Below, one piece after another: positions 5,396 to 6,942 of a stretch of DNA of 6,942 nucleotides; the first letter of the stretch is position 1, and each line of letters starts with the position of its first letter. The notes beneath the pieces were generated by a model. That model saw only the letters and a program-made list of their open reading frames with translations. It made no database searches and had not been told where the DNA came from. The translations under genes were made by a program, and so were the position numbers. Source of the DNA: DASQUP01 sp035641235 (GTDB lineage: Bacteria; Actinomycetota; CADDZG01; WHSQ01). The DNA is taken from NCBI GenBank assembly GCA_035641235.1, contig DASQUP010000060.1, positions 1 through 6,942 of the forward strand, given 5' to 3'.

Positions 5396-6317
5396 CGCTG
5401 CCCTCGGCCCGAGTGAGTTCCAGGAAGACGTCTTCGAGCGACCGCCGTTCCGGAGTGAATGCAAACACGCGGACGCCGCGCTCAACGAGCGCACGATTCA
5501 CTTCGTCGGGAGGAACTCCGTCCAGGTGGGTTCTCAGGACAGCGCGTTCGTGTTCGAGAACTCTCGCGCCCCGGACATCCGACAACACCTGCATCGCATC
5601 GGAAACATCGGGCGTTTCTATCGAGAAAGCTCCCGTTGGCGCAAGCAGTTTGGTCACGTCGTCCTGAGCCATCAGCCGTCCTCGGTAAACGATGGCGGCG
5701 CGATTGCAGATCATCTCGATTTCGCTCAGCAGATGGCTCGAGAGGAGGACGGTCGTTCCGCCGTCAACGAGTTCTACCAGGAGCTCTCGGATCTCACGCA
5801 TCCCATGGGGATCCAAGCCGTTGGTTGGTTCGTCGAGAACCAGCAACGGATGAGGACGGATAAGCGCAGCAGCCAGTCCCAGGCGCTGCTTCATTCCGCT
5901 CGAGTACGCCTTGTAGGGGCGCCGCCCGACGTCGCCGAGGCCGACTCTCTCCAACGACTCTGCGATTCTTCCACGGCGCGTGCGCCGCTCCCCGTTGGGG
6001 CCCGCCGCATCGAACAACGATAGGTTCGCCCGCCCGGACAGATGTGGGTAGAAGGCCGGCCCCTCAACCAGCGTGCCCACTTCGGTCAGGATGTCCTGGG
6101 CACGCGCCGGCATCGGTCTCCCGAGCACCTCGATCTCTCCCGACGTCGCAAACACGAGACCCAGCAGCATTCTCAGCGTGGTGGTCTTTCCCGATCCGTT
6201 GGGCCCGAGGAAGCCATAGAGGTCTCCTTCGTGCACGTGAAGGTCGAGGTTCTCGACCGCCGTCACGCGACCGAACCGCTTGGTCAACTTGGACGTGGCA
6301 ACGACCGTGTCGGTCAT
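5382..6317 (-). CDS. ABC transporter ATP-binding protein, BcrA/NatA type
   Basis: A 311-residue cytoplasmic ATPase that drives the adjacent ABC-2 permease. Walker A GPNGSGKTTT is at 38-47, the signature YSSGMKQRLGLA at 138-149, Walker B plus D-loop LLVLDEPTNGLDP at 158-170 and the switch histidine H195 in SSHLLSEI. The Q-loop position reads GTLVEGPAFYPHLSG (81-95), with Glu where most ABC ATPases have Gln, a recognised feature of the bacitracin-resistance/NatA branch. A C-terminal domain of about 85 residues after 225 ends in RRSLEDVFLELT, a common ABC-2 tail. The ATG at 6317 has GAGGT 5 bases upstream and overlaps the stop of the preceding LolA-like gene by 4 bases (ATGA). The order lipoprotein-like gene, ATPase, permease suggests one operon. 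Export of a lipid, peptide or drug is likely but unproven. Confidence 0.96.
   Translation of the reverse strand: MTDTVVATSKLTKRFGRVTAVENLDLHVHEGDLYGFLGPNGSGKTTTLRMLLGLVFATSGEIEVLGRPMPARAQDILTEVGTLVEGPAFYPHLSGRANLSLFDAAGPNGERRTRRGRIAESLERVGLGDVGRRPYKAYSSGMKQRLGLAAALIRPHPLLVLDEPTNGLDPHGMREIRELLVELVDGGTTVLLSSHLLSEIEMICNRAAIVYRGRLMAQDDVTKLLAPTGAFSIETPDVSDAMQVLSDVRGARVLEHERAVLRTHLDGVPPDEVNRALVERGVRVFAFTPERRSLEDVFLELTRAEGSDVRS
5401..5405 (-). promoter_or_regulatory. Ribosome binding site of the ABC-2 permease
   Basis: Minus-strand GAGGG lies 5 bases before the ATG at 5395, within the last codons of the ATPase gene. It decides the permease start in favour of 5395 over 5494. Confidence 0.55.
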
Positions 6318-6942
6318 TCGAGACCTCGAACGAAGCTGGGTTCCAAGTCGTCAACAAGGGCCTCCGCCACATCGATCAGAACATCTGAGGTGACGGTGCC
6401 CGCAACCATGTACACGACGCCATCTCGTTCGATGTAGAGACCATTCAGGAGCGAGGTTTCGAGCAGCCGCCCGGTCCCAAAGTCTCCGCTCACCTCGGGG
6501 ACGCGTTCGAGTTCCTCTGTCTGGAACGGTGCAAAGCGCCGGCGAAGCACGAGCGCGGCAACGAGATCAAAACCGCTCCCGTACGTCGCTGCCGCCCGGG
6601 CGATAGAGGTTCGCCGGGACAGAGAAGTCAAACGGTCCGGCAGCACAAAAGGCGAATACCGATCAACCGCACTGGCAAAGTCGGCAACGTCCGCATGGTT
6701 GTGCGTAGCGTCTTCAGGGAGGTCGAATGCGAGGACTTCCCTTTCCGGTGCCTTGAAATCGATATCCAAGAACTCCGACGAGATCATCACATCGCCTCCG
6801 CGCGGAGTGATCTCCACTGCGACGGCGAGTCCGGTCCGCGGATCGGCCCACATGTCGATGCGCTCTAGAGTCGTGGCCGGCGAGCGCGGGGAGATCCGCA
6901 GGCCGGCGGCATGGACTCCGGCGATCCGGCGCGCCGGAAGCC
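6314..6942 (-). CDS. LolA/MucB-RseB-like extracytoplasmic protein (C-terminal 208 residues; N-terminus beyond right edge)
   Basis: The reading frame stays open to the window edge, so the ATG at 6853 is probably internal and the true start, with any signal peptide or lipobox, is outside. The visible part opens with GLRISPRSPATTLERIDMWA and DPRTGLAVAVEI, continuing to a SSEFLDIDF stretch. This strand pattern (processed substrate, W-x-D-x-x-T/S-G-L, then E/F-x-D-x-x-F) is that of LolA/RseB-like half-barrels. The C-terminal part, with ATYGSGFDLVAALVL, a divider GRLLETSLLNG and VVYMVAGTVTSDVLIDVAEA, resembles actinobacterial proteins annotated as sigma-E-regulatory or lipoprotein-carrier-like. Such proteins are usually exported and may bind lipid or sense envelope stress. 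It overlaps the ATPase start by 4 bases, so a joint role with the exporter is likely. The family call comes from memory of motifs; the exact function is open. Confidence 0.7.
   Translation of the reverse strand, partial: LPARRIAGVHAAGLRISPRSPATTLERIDMWADPRTGLAVAVEITPRGGDVMISSEFLDIDFKAPEREVLAFDLPEDATHNHADVADFASAVDRYSPFVLPDRLTSLSRRTSIARAAATYGSGFDLVAALVLRRRFAPFQTEELERVPEVSGDFGTGRLLETSLLNGLYIERDGVVYMVAGTVTSDVLIDVAEALVDDLEPSFVRGLE

Noticed and set aside
4475..5416. Long plus-strand open frame (313 codons) opposite the ABC-2 permease
   Set aside because: It lies antisense to a permease with six clear helices and a family motif. Its translation is Arg/Glu/Asp-rich with no recognisable domain, as expected for the reverse frame of a GC-rich gene.
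5396..5494. Upstream in-frame ATG extending the permease by 33 residues
   Set aside because: The extension lies wholly within the ATPase gene and adds polar residues atypical of the family. GAGGG before 5395 gives a better start.
5283..6023. Plus-strand open frame (246 codons) opposite the ABC ATPase
   Set aside because: It is antisense to a complete ATPase with all motifs and has no domain of its own.
6314..6853. Taking the ATG at 6853 as the true start of the LolA-like gene
   Set aside because: The frame is open to the window edge, and the upstream residues (GLRISPRSPATTLERID) continue the family pattern, so the gene is partial instead.

Overview
The window looks like a chromosomal segment of a high-GC actinobacterium (Actinomycetota). 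The evidence is uniformly GC-rich codons, a PAC2-family gene of the actinobacterial type, a NarL-type two-component pair, a LolA/RseB-like protein ahead of an ABC-2 exporter, and several starts that appear leaderless (a TANNNT -10 motif a few bases before ATG with no Shine-Dalgarno). I cannot place it to genus; an uncultured deep-branching class is possible. Eight protein genes are supported: seven on the minus strand and one, a lipase, on the plus strand. I see no tRNA, rRNA, CRISPR array, insertion sequence or phage gene.

Right block (6942 down to 4592, minus strand): a three-gene operon. It runs from a LolA/RseB-like extracytoplasmic protein (N-terminus beyond the window), through an ABC ATPase of the BcrA/NatA type, to a six-helix ABC-2 permease. 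The genes overlap by 4 and 14 bases, so they are probably translationally coupled and act together at the cell envelope. The permease gene meets the lipase gene tail to tail with an 11-base overlap.

Middle block (3235 to 4602): a divergent pair. A GbsR/MarR-type regulator (minus) faces a secreted or membrane-anchored serine lipase/esterase (plus). A perfect 18-bp interrupted palindrome lies directly before the regulator's likely start and contains its putative -10 box. This is the layout expected for an autorepressor that may also control the lipase.

Left block (3043 down to 1, minus strand): sensor histidine kinase and LuxR/NarL response regulator (4-base overlap), then after 50 bases a PAC2-family protein, then after 143 bases the N-terminal part of a DrrA-like ABC ATPase running off the left edge. 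A two-component system followed by an ABC exporter is a common actinobacterial arrangement; the PAC2 gene inserted between them is less usual.

I found no clear evidence of a wholly new system. The observations most worth checking are the operator-embedded leaderless promoter, the LolA-like/ABC-2 operon, and the PAC2 gene within the two-component/ABC neighbourhood.
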